Part shown: piece after piece, positions 22,274 through 35,735 of the stretch | How positions within the stretch are numbered: position 1 is the first letter of the stretch | Layout of the letters: the number at the start of each line of letters is the position of its first letter | Source of the DNA: Fragilariopsis cylindrus CCMP1102 | Lineage: Eukaryota; Bacillariophyta; Bacillariophyceae; Bacillariales; Bacillariaceae | NCBI GenBank assembly: GCA_900095095.1 | Contig: FMBT01000333.1 | Coordinates: forward strand, 248,001 to 312,000 | Direction of reading: 5' to 3' | DNA: 64,000 nucleotides | Translations under genes and position numbers: made by a program | The notes under the pieces: model-generated | Database searches by the model: none | Seen by the model: only the letters and a program-made list of their open reading frames with translations | What the model was told of the DNA's origin: nothing

Positions 22274-24720
22274 ATGAAATCTTCTGCTGCCCTACTACCA
22301 TCCTTATTGATTATACAACTAATCAATATCCAGTGGTCTTCGTCGCCTGCTGGACTTGTTATTGGTTTTTATTATTGTCATGGGTTCGTCGTATTCTTAA
22401 CAACACCTCAAGTAGCAAGAAGACATCATCAGGTTGTTGTAAAAGTGTCATCAACAACAAAAACAAACGACGATAATGATACCACTGATATTGTTGAAAT
22501 CCGTGCAGATATTGAACGATTGCGTGAAGAAGCCTCTCATAGATTAGATGTATTAAATAAAAGATTACTTAAAGAAGTAGAAACAACAATGACTGCTACT
22601 ACTACAACAGTAGTTCCAGTAACAACAACAAAAATGGAAGAATCATTGACTGAAATTGCAGATGAATTTGATCGTGATAGGAAAGAATTATCATCATCCT
22701 CGGCGTCGGCGTCGTCCTCATCCTCTGATTCGAATATGAGACTGTTGTTCTTGGAAAAGAAGAAGAACGACAACACGTCTGACATTATTGACGGCATAAA
22801 CGACGACGACGACGACGACTCTTCGTCTTCGTCTTCGAAACCACATCATCACAATAAAGTCACTGTCGATGACTTATATCCCAAAAAAAAAGAGGATATT
22901 TCATCATCATCAGCAACAACAAAAAAAAAGAAGAAGAAGTCATCGATGGTGACACCACATAGAACATTAACAACTGTAGATGAATTATATCCGGAAAAAG
23001 TTGTTTCAGCAACAACAAAAAAGATGACGAAACACAAAAAAGTAACTGTCGATGAATTGTATCCCAAGAAGACAATTGCAACAACAACGAAGAAGACGAC
23101 GACGACGACGACGACGACAGCAAATAATGTTGTCATCAAAGATCAGAAGAAAGATACATTAAAATTATTAGATGATACAAGATGGAAGATGATGTTAAAT
23201 ATTGGTCGAGTTCCTGGAACAACATGGATGCCAAAAACATGGGGTGCAAGTGGTGATACTCTAAAGATACAATTAGAAATTGAATTTACATCACAACAAG
23301 AATTATTCTATGAACGTAACGATGAAAACAACTTTTTGTGTGATGATTCACATAATGATGATAAATCATCTACGAAAGTGTTACGTATAATAGGAGAAGA
23401 AGGTCATATTGCACCAACCATGACAGAAGGTTCGTCCAATGTACGTATCACAAATGGTGGATGGAAAATAGTACAACGAGATGGTCGTCCATTTCAAACA
23501 TCCGTAGTACGTTTTTATTTTAATGTGGAAGAAGGAAAAGAACAAGTAGTAGTAGGACATCAAGGATCGGATGTCTACTTACCAACAGGACGTATTTATG
23601 GTACCTGTGGATACTTTCCAATGACAACACGATCCAATGTGGATGGGAGAATGGTACATCTAAAAAAGATGCCTATAGAAAAGAATTACGTCAATTAGAA
23701 GTGCAATATGAAAGTTTAAAGAATGAAAAAGATAATGAAAATGAGAATGAAAATGAAAACGAGAATGAAAATCATCATCATCCTCATCATGTCAGCTGGT
23801 GGTGGTTATCTAATAATAATATTATAACATCATCATTTCATAGAATGAAATTAATACATGAAATGATGGTAGTACGTGAGGATGCAGCACGACTTGAACA
23901 GTATATACAGAATGAAATTATACGTGAACCATCGAAAGATAAACTTCGATTAAGTCAAGATCAATTAGTTGGTCTATCAAAAGGTAAGAATGTTGAATGA
24001 TGATAATATTTATATGTACAAAGTATCAGTATAGTCCTATTTGCAAAATACAGCAGCAGCAGCATAAATCGAATCTTCAAATCATTTATGCCTGCTTCAA
24101 AATCGTCCGTCCGTCCCCGCTGTTTGTTTGCCTGTCTATGTTTTCCGCTGCAGCTTTAACATATTTTTCATCATCGCAAAGGGGAATGTATGAGGACGAC
24201 CGAAGAATCAAAGAAAAAACAAAGATAAACGTAAGGTGTTCATCTGGATCGTAAGGCATTGCATTGTATTGCATTGCAGTAAACACTTCAGCTCAGTCGA
24301 GCCCAATTCCTTCTCTTTTTCTCTCTCTTTCTCATCCTCACCCTGGTAAAGATTCACTTCACTTCACTTCACTTAACTCCGATTGACTTTACAATATATC
24401 ATTAATCTTACTCACTTGCTCATCCACTTCATTTCTATTATTATACGGTACTATAAATACAATAATAATAATGATATTAATATGATATAAATATGCAAGA
24501 GGGTGGAATAAGTTGTAAAAAATCAATTGGACTTTCACGTAGTCAAGAATATCATATACTAGGTAAATTTGTTGCTGCATCTATTGAAAACCGGGATCAT
24601 TCTGATTATCATGATGCATTAGACATCTATAATAATAACAACAGTAATGACAAAAAAAACACATCACAACCACCCTCATCATCAGATACAGATACAGATC
24701 CAACAACATTGCGACCATAA
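22274..24720 (+). CDS. Plastid-type conserved protein with three TVDELYP repeats (one frameshift)
   Basis: Exons 22274-23983 and 24500-24720, joined by a 516-bp intron (donor GTAAGA after GLSK, acceptor giving EGGISCKK). The N-terminus has a hydrophobic leader; a coiled coil follows (IVEIRADIERLREEASHRLD), then a disordered Ser/Asp/Lys region with three copies of a TVDELYPKK-like motif near residues 197, 235 and 257. The folded domain runs about 300-470, from WKMMLNIGRVPGTTWMP through YLPTGRIYGTCGYFPM, and a C-terminal helix contains KKDAYRKELRQLEVQYESL. Near 23645 the frame shifts: one more G in the GGG there would give continuous DGENGTSKKDAY, and total exon length is one base short of a multiple of three. 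I recognise the domain only as a conserved algal plastid-type family of unknown function. Confidence 0.6.
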
Positions 24721-25469
24721 AAAGAAGAAGAGATAATATATAATATAATATAGTAGATACATAAAAGCCATATATTGTCCCCATAATGGAAAGGATAATC
24801 GTGTGTTGATATTGATACCGCTCTCTGCCCTATCACGACTCGCTGTCCTGCTTGCAAGGAAAAAGCCGAGATGATGTCTTCAAATGCGTCATTTTTAAAA
24901 ACGAGATTATTCCTCAAAACATCACCGATTTGGTTAAGTGGATGCTCTCTAAGTTGTATCCCGGAGGCTGATGAAGATTTTAACTACGGTAACGACGACG
25001 ACAACGACGAAGACGATGCTTACGATTATGACAATGGCAATGTGAATATCAGTACTAATATAATTATTTTATTATTATGGCAACGTCTTGCTTTATATTC
25101 AATTCCCTTTGCTAGGAATATGTTTATTTTGTACATTCAAAACAAAGGAAAAACCACAACCACCACCAGCACCATCAGAGCTAGTTCAACCATCTACTAG
25201 ATCTATTATTACTGGTGACGAGGATCGATCAAACTGTTGCCGAAACAGATTGTAGTAAAGACGAAAATAATGACAATGATGACGATGATTTTGAGGAGAT
25301 TGGATACTGATAGTAATGATAGTGGTGAATGTGCCTATCATATTGATGACCTTGACCCTGACCTTGACCTTGAAGGCGCAAAAAAGAACCTTCCTACTAC
25401 AAAGATTAGATCTAGTCGTTAGCTACGCATTAAAATTTAATTAGGTCATTATTGTTACGTACTTATAAT
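24721..25469. other. Intergenic or degraded 5' part of the LRR gene
   Basis: No clear gene. Short frames near 24840-25200 (an acidic stretch with a hydrophobic segment IIILLLWQRLALYSIPFARN) and 25237-25422 could be remnants of the N-terminal and membrane region of the neighbouring LRR gene, but cannot be connected to it. A possible splice acceptor (TTATAATTGCAG) ends at about 25473. Confidence 0.35.
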
Positions 25470-26700
25470 TGCAGTACTTCTTGACATGATTTCATCATAT
25501 CCTCAAAAGTTTTAAGTCTCGTATTCTTTCTTCGGTACCTTCAAATTTTTCTAAATTCCAAAACAAATCATTTCCAAAGAGAGATTTATTTTAGTTGCCA
25601 TCCTGTTAAAATCGGGACATATCAATCTCCACGACAGGATCTCAAGGTATATTTCCGGGGAAATGGCAAAATTGATGGCACCAATTGGAACTGTTACATC
25701 GATGACGACGGCCATATGATAGAATTGAGCATATTCAGTCATACGCGATTAGGTAATACTGGTCTATTTGATCTACCACCAAGTATCATTCGTCTTGTAA
25801 GGTTGAAACAACTTTCAGTGCAGCGTTGTCGATCACTTCCAGTGGAATTTTCAAAGTTACAACATTTGAATTGCCTTCACCTAGATGCATGTTCCAGCCT
25901 TATTCTGAACTTTCCCTTTGAGATGGAGCTAGGAAAGCTTGAGATGTTTTTACTTGAAAGTACCAGCCTACCCGAATCCATATCATCGCCTTTCTTCGTA
26001 TGGTTGACGACCAAGGTACCTAGTCTAACCGAGCTTGGTTTTAGCGAATTTCACATGGAAGATGCAAGCCGCATTGTCGATTTCCTTCTGGCTGTGGAAG
26101 AAACGAGTTTTAAAGATAATCTGAAAAGTCTTATTGTGTATGATTGCAATCTAGGTTGGGAATCGTTTGAAACTTCTTTTCAATCTCTTATGTTAGATAT
26201 CCTTCCAAGGTTTCCAAACTTAGACTCAATGAGGCTTAACGGTAACAAAATTGAAAGTATCCAACCAATCGCTGAAAAATTCGAAACCGAACAGACAGTT
26301 GTGTCTTCACTTCGCGTTTTGAGTATAGAAGAATTGAATGACGATCCGAAGGAAAGAACAGCTGCGATGAGTCTAATCAAAACTCGGAGTGCCATTTACA
26401 ATCTTGGTGGCAGGGACAAGGAGGACTATTCATCCGACTTAGAATATGAGTTGAGACTAAGCCATGCTGGACGCGGCAGAGATCGACCAATTCCCCTTTC
26501 GTTGTGGCCTACAATCTTGGAAAGAGCCTACGAAAAAGCATATGGAATCTATGATGACTGGGTATCATAGCGGGAAGGAGAAGAATGCAACAGGATTGTA
26601 CTATCTACTACGTGAGGGACCGGCACTAGTCGGTCGAACTGAATTGTTTAGTGGTGGTAATGCTGCTGTTGAAAACGATGAGGAGAAAATAGTTCGTTGA
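25470..26700 (+). pseudogene. Diatom-type leucine-rich-repeat protein, frameshifted
   Basis: The longest open piece (25716-26570) carries IDDDGHMIELSIFS, LFDLPPSIIRLVRLKQLSVQ, LPVEFSKLQHLNCLHL and LPRFPNLDSMRLNGNKIESI, all LRR-type, then RPIPLSLWPTILERAYEKAY. The conserved continuation KNATGLYYLLREGPALVGR is present, but in another frame beyond a TAG at about 26568. Upstream, RILSSVPSNFSKFQNKSFPK (from 25523) stops at about 25596, while FSCHPVKIGTYQSPRQDL follows in the next frame. Together these pieces make a nearly full-length member of the pennate-diatom LRR family with at least two frameshifts. The role of the family is unknown; LRR solenoids usually bind protein. Decay is likely, though indel error is possible. 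Confidence 0.68.
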
Positions 26701-27350
26701 ATCAGAAAGATCGAAAGACACGCAAAAATACAAAGAAACGCAAAATGAATATTTGAGAAACCGGCTATCAATCGTTGCAATTAGTAGATATGTGAATATA
26801 GCAACGTCAGTTGTATCGTTATCACGAGAATGATACACGTACAACCTTCATCAATCCACGAGATAGCGAGCGTCTATATATTTTAACTCTATATATTATA
26901 GGACATTTTAAAAGTTTTATATCTATAACTATTTGTTATTGTCTTACCGTTCGCTGTAATCCTGCTACTATTAATACTAGCTGTATAGTTGTAGTGGTGA
27001 TATGCTACTACGTTAATGATGTCAAGCAGCTCGGGCTTTAACATAAGCGTCGTGCCTCCATATTAATATAGCAATACTATTTAAAATTATTACCCCTGGG
27101 TTGTGTTTGCTGTAGCTGCTAGTTCTCTGAAATAAATTCATATTGGACTCGTCTATTGAATCGAGTCATGAGCAAAAATTTAGTCAATTACTTCGTTTCT
27201 CGCAAACCTCAGTACTGTACTTTAGTCGAGTGAGTCGAGTGAGTCGAGTTGTTCTTTGCAATATCTTTTGTGGTTGCTTTGTTTTTTACAGCCAACGCGC
27301 CGCATCGTAATTATGTGAACATACCGCTCTCCCATCAAAGAAATTTCTAA

Positions 27351-27393
27351 CTCAACTCAACTCAACTCAACTCAACTCAACTCAACTCAACTC
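27351..27393. repeat. (CTCAA)n microsatellite
   Basis: More than eight perfect copies of the CTCAA unit, upstream of the Raptor gene. Confidence 0.95.
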
Positions 27394-27458
27394 GATCAAC
27401 ATACTGCATTCAAGGGAGAGAATAGAAGAGGTGAGGTGGGTCGAGCATAGGCCGAAGT

Positions 27459-27460
<2 letters not shown>

Positions 27461-27509
<49 letters not shown>
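27461..27509. repeat. (GA)n microsatellite
   Basis: About 24 uninterrupted GA units, followed by GAGC units, about 280 bp upstream of the Raptor start. Confidence 0.97.
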
Positions 27510-27520
<11 letters not shown>

Positions 27521-27785
27521 GAGAGACGTCAACCTCCCTTCGCTTCCCACAGTACACTGTAAGCTGATACGTAAACACGTACATTTTTTAAATTCTTTGC
27601 ACATGGCCAAACTAACTAACTAACTAACTAACTAACTAGCATTTGAATTTCTTGTTTTGTTTGTTTATAATGGATTCTGGACTGTATCTTCTTGACTCGC
27701 CTCGTACATATTTACAGATAGTAAGAGAAAGAGAAAGAAGAGAAAGAAGAGGAATAGAGTAGACAAACTGTCGAACTAATAAATA

Positions 27786-30700
27786 ATGTCATTATTCAAA
27801 CCTCGACGACGTTATTCTAATCAAATTAGTGAAGATACTATCGATACTACTACTACTGACGACGCCAACTATGGTGATAATATTATATACATATCAACTC
27901 ATCCAATGGATGAAGTAATATATCTTGATACAAACTCGAAAGAATTATCAGCTACTGCTTCTGCTTCTGCACCATATTTAAAAGTTGCTGTTACACCAAT
28001 ATTGAATCATTACAACAGGAATTCTTTAGATGAAAACGAAGACAGCACTCATAATAATAATGGCAGCAGTAGCGGGGCTGCTACTGCTGCCACTGCCACT
28101 GCTACTCCTAGTACGCCTAATAAAAATGGAAATCGAAATGGAGAAGAAGCGGATTCAGCTGCGGGAGTTACAAATACAACGACACCGATGACACCGACAG
28201 GGGCAGCTGGTTTATTACAACGTGTCTCTTCATCACTGTCATTGTCATTATCAATTGGAGGGGGTGGAGATCAGACAACAAATTCCAATTCCAATACCGC
28301 CAATACCGCCAATACCGCCAATGCCAATGTCAATGCCAATGCCAATGCCAATAATGCTCACAATAATACATGTCAGCATTCACATCAGGGTGGAGGAGGT
28401 ATGGATAGTTCTACTGCTATTACTACTACCACTGGTGGTTACGGTGATGGAATTGATATAAGTATGGCAATACTGAATCGAAATCATCGAAACTATTGTC
28501 ATCGTCATCAGCATTCAATAATGAATCCAGAACGATCAATTGGCAATAAATATGGAATAGATTTACCCAATTCTATACCAGTCATACCATCCTGGAGATT
28601 ACGTGACCGGATGAAAACAGCTGGTATTGGTTTAATTATGGCATTAAATGTTGGTACAGATCCACCGGATATCATTAAACCATACCCATGTGCCAAACTC
28701 CAATGTTGGATGGATCCATTATCTGTATCACGTGCCAAAGCAAAAGAAAAAATTGGTGATCGATTGGAAAAACAATATTCAAAATTTTTACAACAAAGTC
28801 AACGTGGTGGTAGTACAAGTAATAATACAAGTAATAATACAAGTAATAATACTAATAGTTCATCTGCACAACAACAAAGTCAAAGTCAAAGTTCAAGTCA
28901 AAATAATAAAAATCCATTTAAATATAGAAAAGCATTAGATCCAACAGTTGAAGATGTACGTGGATTATGTTTATGGTTAAGGAAACAGGCCAGAACTGAA
29001 CGTATATTGTTGCATTATAATGGACATGGTGTACCTAGACCAACACCAAATGGTGAAATATGGGTTTTTGATAAAAATCATACCGAATATATACCATTAA
29101 GTGTATCAGATTTACGTCAATGGGTTGGTAAACCAACAATTGTTATATTAGATTGTTCTTCTGCTGGTATATTAATACCATTCTTAACTGCGCCACAAAC
29201 AGAAACACCAGCTCATTCACCTATTATGACTAGTATGAATAGTAATACAAATAGTAACAATAATACAACAAGTAATGGAAATAATACTATGAATTATAGC
29301 AGTGCTGCTACTTCTACTTTTTTGCGCGGGAGTGGTTCTGTTGGTGGTAATCTTTCTAATCTTGGTGATGTAATGTCGTCACCTAATGGTGGTGAGGGTG
29401 GTAAAAGTGGTATCCGTATCAGTAGTGGTGCAGATCAATTAAAACTAATGCAACAAGCAGCACATACAGCACAAGCAGAACGACAAGCACAACAACAACA
29501 ACCTAATTTTAATACTTCTAATAATACATTAGACGATGATGATCCAATTATAACAAATATGGATACAGCTGCTAGTTATTGGGTAAAGGATACTATAGTA
29601 TTATGTCCAACAAGTGAGGGGGAATGGTTACCAATGAATCCAGAATATCCAGCTGATATATTTACATCATGTTTAACAACACCAATCCCTATAGCATTAC
29701 GATGGTTTATAAGACAAAATTCAATTAGTATGAGTAATTTACAAATTGATCCTGATTTTAATGTTGATTCTATACCAGGACAACCAAATGATCGGAAGAC
29801 ACCATTGGGTGAATTGAATTGGATATTTACATCTGTTACTGATTCTATTGCATGGAATGGTACGTAACAAGATACATTTCATTATAGTATCTTTTTACCC
29901 TATTCGCCTACTCACTCACTCACTCACTCACTCAATTAACCTTCTATCTCTATTTTTATTTTTGAATATTTTTACATAAAGTTTTACCAAAACCATTATT
30001 TCAACGATTATTTCGTCAAGATTTATTGGTTGCAAGTATGTTTCGTAATTTTCTACTAGCAGATCGTATCCTAAGAAGTTTGAATTGTACACCACAATCG
30101 TATCCACCACTCCCCGAGGGTGTTGCTGATCATCCATTATGGTTAGCATGGGATTTAGCATGTGAAACATGTTTATTTAATCTAATCCAAGATGGGATAT
30201 TAGGTGATAATAAGGATGGTAATAACAACAATAATACTAATATTAATAGTGATACGACCGGTACTGCTGGTACTGCCGCTAATACTTCATCGGGACTGAA
30301 TATCAGTAGTAAAAATTCTAGAGGGCAGCATCAGCGTCAACCACTACAGGGGCAACAACAGCAGCCGGGGCAACATCAGCAGCAGCACGGCCATCATCAT
30401 CAGCATAGGCAACAACAGCAACAGCAACATCAAGGACAAGGACAAGTAGTTGATAATACAAGTAGTGGTCATAATACTCATAGTACTCATTCTTATCATC
30501 TTGCATCATCAGTTTCTTCACCATTTTTTTCAGAACAATTAACAGCATTCGAGGTATGGTTAGAATATGCTGCTATACATAAAGGTAATGCTAATCATTT
30601 ACAACCACCAGAACAATTACCAGTCGTATTACAAGTTTTATTGTCTCAGGTACATCGTGTACGTGCATTAGAATTATTGAAACGATTTTTAGAATTAGGT

Positions 30701-33700
30701 CCGTGGGCAGTTAATTTAGCATTAAGCTTAGGCATTTTTCCATACGTAATAAAGTTATTACAAAGTGCGGAATATAAAACTGTATTAGTTAATATTTGGT
30801 CCTCGATACTTAAATTTGATCCATCCTGTCAAGTTGACTTAGTTAAAGACAAATCACTCGTTCACTTCATACAACCATTAACACAATGGGCAAAACAAAG
30901 TGGTGGTGGGGGTGGTAGTAGTAATAATACTAATATAGTGGAGGCCGCGAAACAACGGACTTTAATAGCATTTTGTTTAGCTGCTACATGTCATAAATAT
31001 CCGAACGCGCAATCAGAATGTTTACGCCAAAATTTGCACGGTAGTTGTGCTGAATTGTTAACAGCAGAAATTAAATTACGTCAACAACAACGTCGTCAGG
31101 AACAAGAAGAAGAGCACAAGCATTCTCACAATCGTAGAGCATCGAACGATGCATCACGATTTCAATTGCTATCTCCAATTGCACGTGAATGGATATGTAT
31201 GTGTATTGGAAATTTAGTCCGTTCATTCCATCTCGGACAAACTCAAGCATATAATACGAATGTACATCTATGCCTCATTGCGCTTCAACAAGATGACGAC
31301 AATGCAAATGTTCGTGCTGCTGCAACATATGCATTATCAAATCTTTTGAGTCATATTCCACCATCGCCGGCATCATCAATACCATCATCATTAGGACCTA
31401 CTTCCTCATCGTCATCATCATCCTCGCGAAGGGCACAGATAATGCACCCTTCATCTTCGACGCCTAGTATAAGATCGCCTACGCCAATAAGTTTAGGACC
31501 ACAAGCATTTGCTAATACAAGAGGAATACGTGGGATAGGTGGTCTTCCTCCCTCGGCGGCTGCTCCGCCATTTCAACCTGGTTTAGGAGGAGTACTTCCA
31601 GGACAACAGCATCAGCAGATGTTTCTACCGAATCATACCGGTATGCCTACTCCGATCGTCCCGGTACAAACAGTTCTACCAACGACAGCAAATGGTTTGT
31701 CATCGGGACATCAGCTTCAACCTTTTAATAACATTCCTAATACCAACCCAGGAGGACCAGCAACCGCTGCTCTTGCAGCGGCAATGGCACGGGGAGGACC
31801 TACTAATAGCATTCCGAATAACAACCCAGGAGGACCAGCAACCGCTGCTCTTGCATCGGCAATGGCACAGGGAGGACTTGCTCCCACGCAACAGGAATCA
31901 CAGCTATTGCAACAATCAATTCCTCAAGGAATAGAACACCATCAACAGCATCATCAGCAAGTAACTCGTGGTGCTCCAATGCTTTCTTCTCATGCATTTT
32001 TATCTCAAGGAGGGTTACTACAACAGCAGCAGTTTCATCAAGTACCAGCGATAACCTCACAACATCCAGTAGCAGGCGGTGGTAGCACAGGTGCTCTGAT
32101 TGCAGGAATTGGTGGTCAAAATTTTGGTCCTATACCGCAACAAACTTCACTGACAAGAGCAACATCTGGACCTCAAATAGGAGCAGCGGTAGCAGGAAAT
32201 ACGGCAATGAATCCACAAGGAACGTTATTTCATCCTCAAAGAACACCTATGACAGGTGCGCCCATTGAAATGCCACCAATTGGATCACCTTTAGGGAGAG
32301 GATTTTCACCATCGTTCTCGGGACAACAGCCCCAGCAACAACCTCGTCGTCGTCCGACCGTCTACGAGGATCGAAGACGGATCGAATTTGATTTGAAGGT
32401 TATCGAATCGATGATAAAAGTACTAGCGGATGGTAGTCCGATGGTACGGTACGAAGTAATTATGGGACTTAGTAATTTCGTCGAAAAATATCTTCAAGCG
32501 ATTTTAGTTGTAGCTGAGGATGCAACCCGGGTCGTCGATGTGATCGAACGGCTTGGGAATATTCAAGAAGAGCAACACGGAGATGATAATTACAACAATG
32601 AGAGTAATACGGCGCATTCAATAGAAAGTCGTAAACGAGTCGTATCTTTACCACGAGGAGTTAATCAAATGAATATGGAACGGTTTGAAAAATGCTGGAA
32701 GGCACTTCGTGCGATACAACATGACGATCCTCATCCGAATGTGTCAGAAGCCGCGAATGTTATTGTCCGGGTTGTTCACGAAACTTTTTATGATATGAGA
32801 ATGGAAGAGGAGGCGAAGATTAGAGACATGACTAAATCTGATCATGGATTATCCGGAATTCAAGAAGAAGGAGAAGTTGGTGGTGGTGGGGAAGGTATAG
32901 ATCGTGTCAAATCAGTTTCAAATATCTCCATGGGATCACCAGATTTTAAGAGAAATGTTAATATTTTCTCGCCAAAAACGATGCCCCGGAGTGATGGTCC
33001 ATCGCATCGTTTACCTAAGACCAACTTATACCCATTAAGACGTTCCTCATCAGAGGCTGGTGGTGGTAATTTCCCATCTTCAAATGTTGGCGATGAGACT
33101 AGAAACATACCAGCCATGCCGGACAGGAATCTTATCGATCGTGTGAAGGCAGAAAATCTCCTTCCGAAGTCCGAGTTCTACAAATGGAAGAAGTCAATAT
33201 TTCGTCCGGACTATGACGATGTTGATCTTGAAGATAGAGACGATAGAGATCCATTGAATCCATTAGGAGCAGCCCGTAACTACCAGAACCGTCGAAATAA
33301 GATTGTTCGAAGAGAGGGACTCAACATCGCACACCATTTCGTTGGACTAAAACCCCAAAGCGAGAGTCAAAGGAGGGATTACGACATGATTCTAAACGAC
33401 AACGACGATGAGGAGAAAGATGAGAAGGATGCATTTTTAAGAAGTGAACTTAAGTTGAGAGAAAAGCAGATCTTGCGAAATGCCGGAGGCGTAAAGATGA
33501 CATCGATGTTGAAATTCCATTCCTACGAAAACGCATTAGTTGTTTGTGACAACGAAGACTTCGTTTCTATTTGGGATTACGAAAATGGCGTGAGAAAATC
33601 ATCCTTCAAGAATGGGAATCCAACTGGATCGCGAATGACAACCGCTTTCTGGATCAACGAATCATCCACGAGTTTATTGTTTGTCGGTTGTGACGATGGT

Positions 33701-34740
33701 TCTGCACGGATTTGGAACGGGATCGTAGAAAACAACGGGCAGATATCAGGTCAAGCTCCGACACTCGCATCGTCCTTCTTTGCTATTCCAGATATGGAGC
33801 CCGGTCAACGTAGCAGTAGTGGATTGATTTGCGAATGGCAACAAACAACCGGAACGCTAATATCAGGTAAGCTTTTAATCTATTTGTGCAGAATATATTG
33901 TAACATTTGCTATTTTTTTCCTCTTCTTATTTTATCTTCCTCTTCGTATTATATAATTTTCATCCATAATATGATACACGTGTAGGTGGAAATTCTAGAC
34001 ATTTACGATGTTGGGATATGACTGCAGAAAAGTGTTCTACCAGTATTGATATCGATACGAATTCGTGCATTACCGCATTAACAACGGCTTGGGATGAAGA
34101 TGAGGCTTATAGTGCAGTGCATAATAGCAACGGTTTTCGTGGAACAGGACCAGAAATCATCGTTGCTGGACTTTCGGATGGCACATTGAAGCTATTTGAT
34201 ATCCGAACACCCAAGACCGGCGCCGTACTGACTACAGAAGCGACTCGAGGAAAAAGATCCACGACAACTTCTATTACTGGGGGAACCAGGACAAGAAGAC
34301 CAGCAGCAGCTATGTTAAACAACAAGACTTTCAACGAACATGGAAGTTGGATCGTTGATGTTTCCTTTTCATCATTTGGTAGTAGCGGTGGAAGTCAGAA
34401 TGAAATTCTATCCGGATCGGTGGCTGGTGATATCCGTGCTTGGGATATCCGATCATCGTCCCGTAGCTCACTGCGTGCTATTGAGGTGCAAAGAAGCCCA
34501 ATGACGGCATTATCGGTACACAAGAAAATTCCAATCGCTGCGACCGGCTCTCATGCACAATTTATCAAAATTTTAACGTTAGAGGGAGAAACATTACAGG
34601 TCGCACGATTCCATGAAAATTCCTTACCGGGTCATCGCATCGGTCCCGTGAGCTGTTTAGAATTCCACAAACACAAACTCGTACTAGCAGCGGGTTCTAC
34701 AAATGCGTTAGTTAGCATCTACCAACCTCGAAGGCCATAA
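27786..34740 (+). CDS. RPTOR: Raptor, regulatory subunit of TORC1
   Basis: Three exons: 27786-29859, 29982-33866 and 33986-34740 (introns of 122 and 119 bp), 2,237 aa. Exon 1 has the RNC (raptor N-terminal) domain: IPSWRLRDRMKTAGIGLIMA, KLQCWMDP, and the caspase-like core ILLHYNGHGVPRPTPNGE with IVILDCSSAG. The exon 1/2 joint reads SIAWNVLPKPLFQRLFRQDL, an exact Raptor signature, then LLADRILRSLNCTPQSYPPL. HEAT-type helices follow (residues about 830-1150), then a Gln/Pro/Gly-rich linker, more HEAT (FDLKVIESMIKVLADGSPMV) and a C-terminal WD40 propeller from about 1860. Raptor recruits substrates to TOR kinase for nutrient-controlled growth. The protein is much longer than animal Raptor (about 1,335 aa) because of Asn, Gln and Ser insertions. 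The linker holds an in-frame duplication near 31725-31875. No frameshift over 6.7 kb of coding sequence. Confidence 0.95.
31722..31880 (+). repeat. In-frame tandem duplication inside the Raptor linker
   Basis: NPGGPATAALAAAMARGG is followed by NPGGPATAALASAMAQGG in the same frame, with near-identical DNA (ACCCAGGAGGACCAGCAACC in both). It lies in the disordered linker and should not disturb a fold. Confidence 0.85.
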
Positions 34741-35735
34741 TAGTCTACTAGTCTACTAGTCTACAGTAGTAGTTAGGAAAGAATCGTTTATGTAGTTATT
34801 TTCTAAGTGATAATTTAGACTATTTCTGATAACTTCTATTCATCTTCTACTACTAGTCTGTGCTGTAGGACTACTCAATTAGGACTTCTTTAGTACAAGT
34901 AGTACTGTACTAACGAACACGTTCAATTCTTCCATGATGATAATAAGAAGCTTCCGGCAGTGATGAATGACAATGAATTCATTTTGTTTGTTACCGGCGG
35001 TACTAATTAATTTTATTTGAACGCGTCCTCTGACCTACAGTACGCGCGCCCCTAAAGCTAATGTGTTCATTAAGTCACGAATACAACGTCAGAAAGGCAA
35101 GCCACCAGAATTTTCAAAATTCAGACTATTTTTCAGAAGATTCATCGTAATTCAACGCGCGACAAATGCTGAAGAGTAAGATGTTCTCTCTGAATCACGG
35201 AGCCAATAAGAACTTCATTAAAAAAAACCGTCATCAGAGGAGACAACGTTGAAGACGAGGTCGATTTCAAATAATAGCAGTAATACTGTAGTAGCATTTT
35301 TTCTTACAATTTAGCTGGGTTTCCAATCGTGCATTGCTCGTCGCGTCAATAAATAATCGATCGCAAGCGGATAAAAGGCCTTACTGATTACGGTAACATG
35401 TAAATTTGTTCTCGAAGTTTAAAAAAGGGTTCACAAAATTAAAGAGAAGAAAACGAATAGTTTTCCGGCAAATGTAACAAAAATAATCTCAAAAACACAC
35501 AGCATCACCACCCCTCCACATCATATAATCAGATCACATCACGCAGCACAAGATCACACACTAACTAAAGGTCAAAAAAAGTGAGAGCTATCCTCAAGGG
35601 TGGATCGTTTTTGTAAAAATCATAAATCTATTTTCTCTCTCTTCCTCCTTCAGACTAGACTAGACTAGACTCGACTCGACTCATTCTACTCGGGTGTGAA
35701 AAATTCAAGGTAGCATAATACTGTACTCCAAAATC
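34741..35735. other. Intergenic, Raptor to SulP
   Basis: No gene seen. TAGTCTAC units follow the Raptor stop, and ACTAG and CGACT five-base runs lie at 35655-35685, just ahead of the SulP start. Confidence 0.6.

Larger units (their letters stand above)
26701..27785. other. Intergenic, Raptor upstream region
   Basis: AT-rich with simple repeats: GTCGA units near 27222-27249, a CTCAA run, a long GA run and CTAA units near 27612-27638. These sit within 550 bp of the Raptor start codon. No gene recognised. Confidence 0.6.

Noticed and set aside
8034-24499. Two introns of exactly 516 bp (8034-8549 and 23984-24499)
   Set aside because: Their sequences do not match, so the equal length looks like coincidence.
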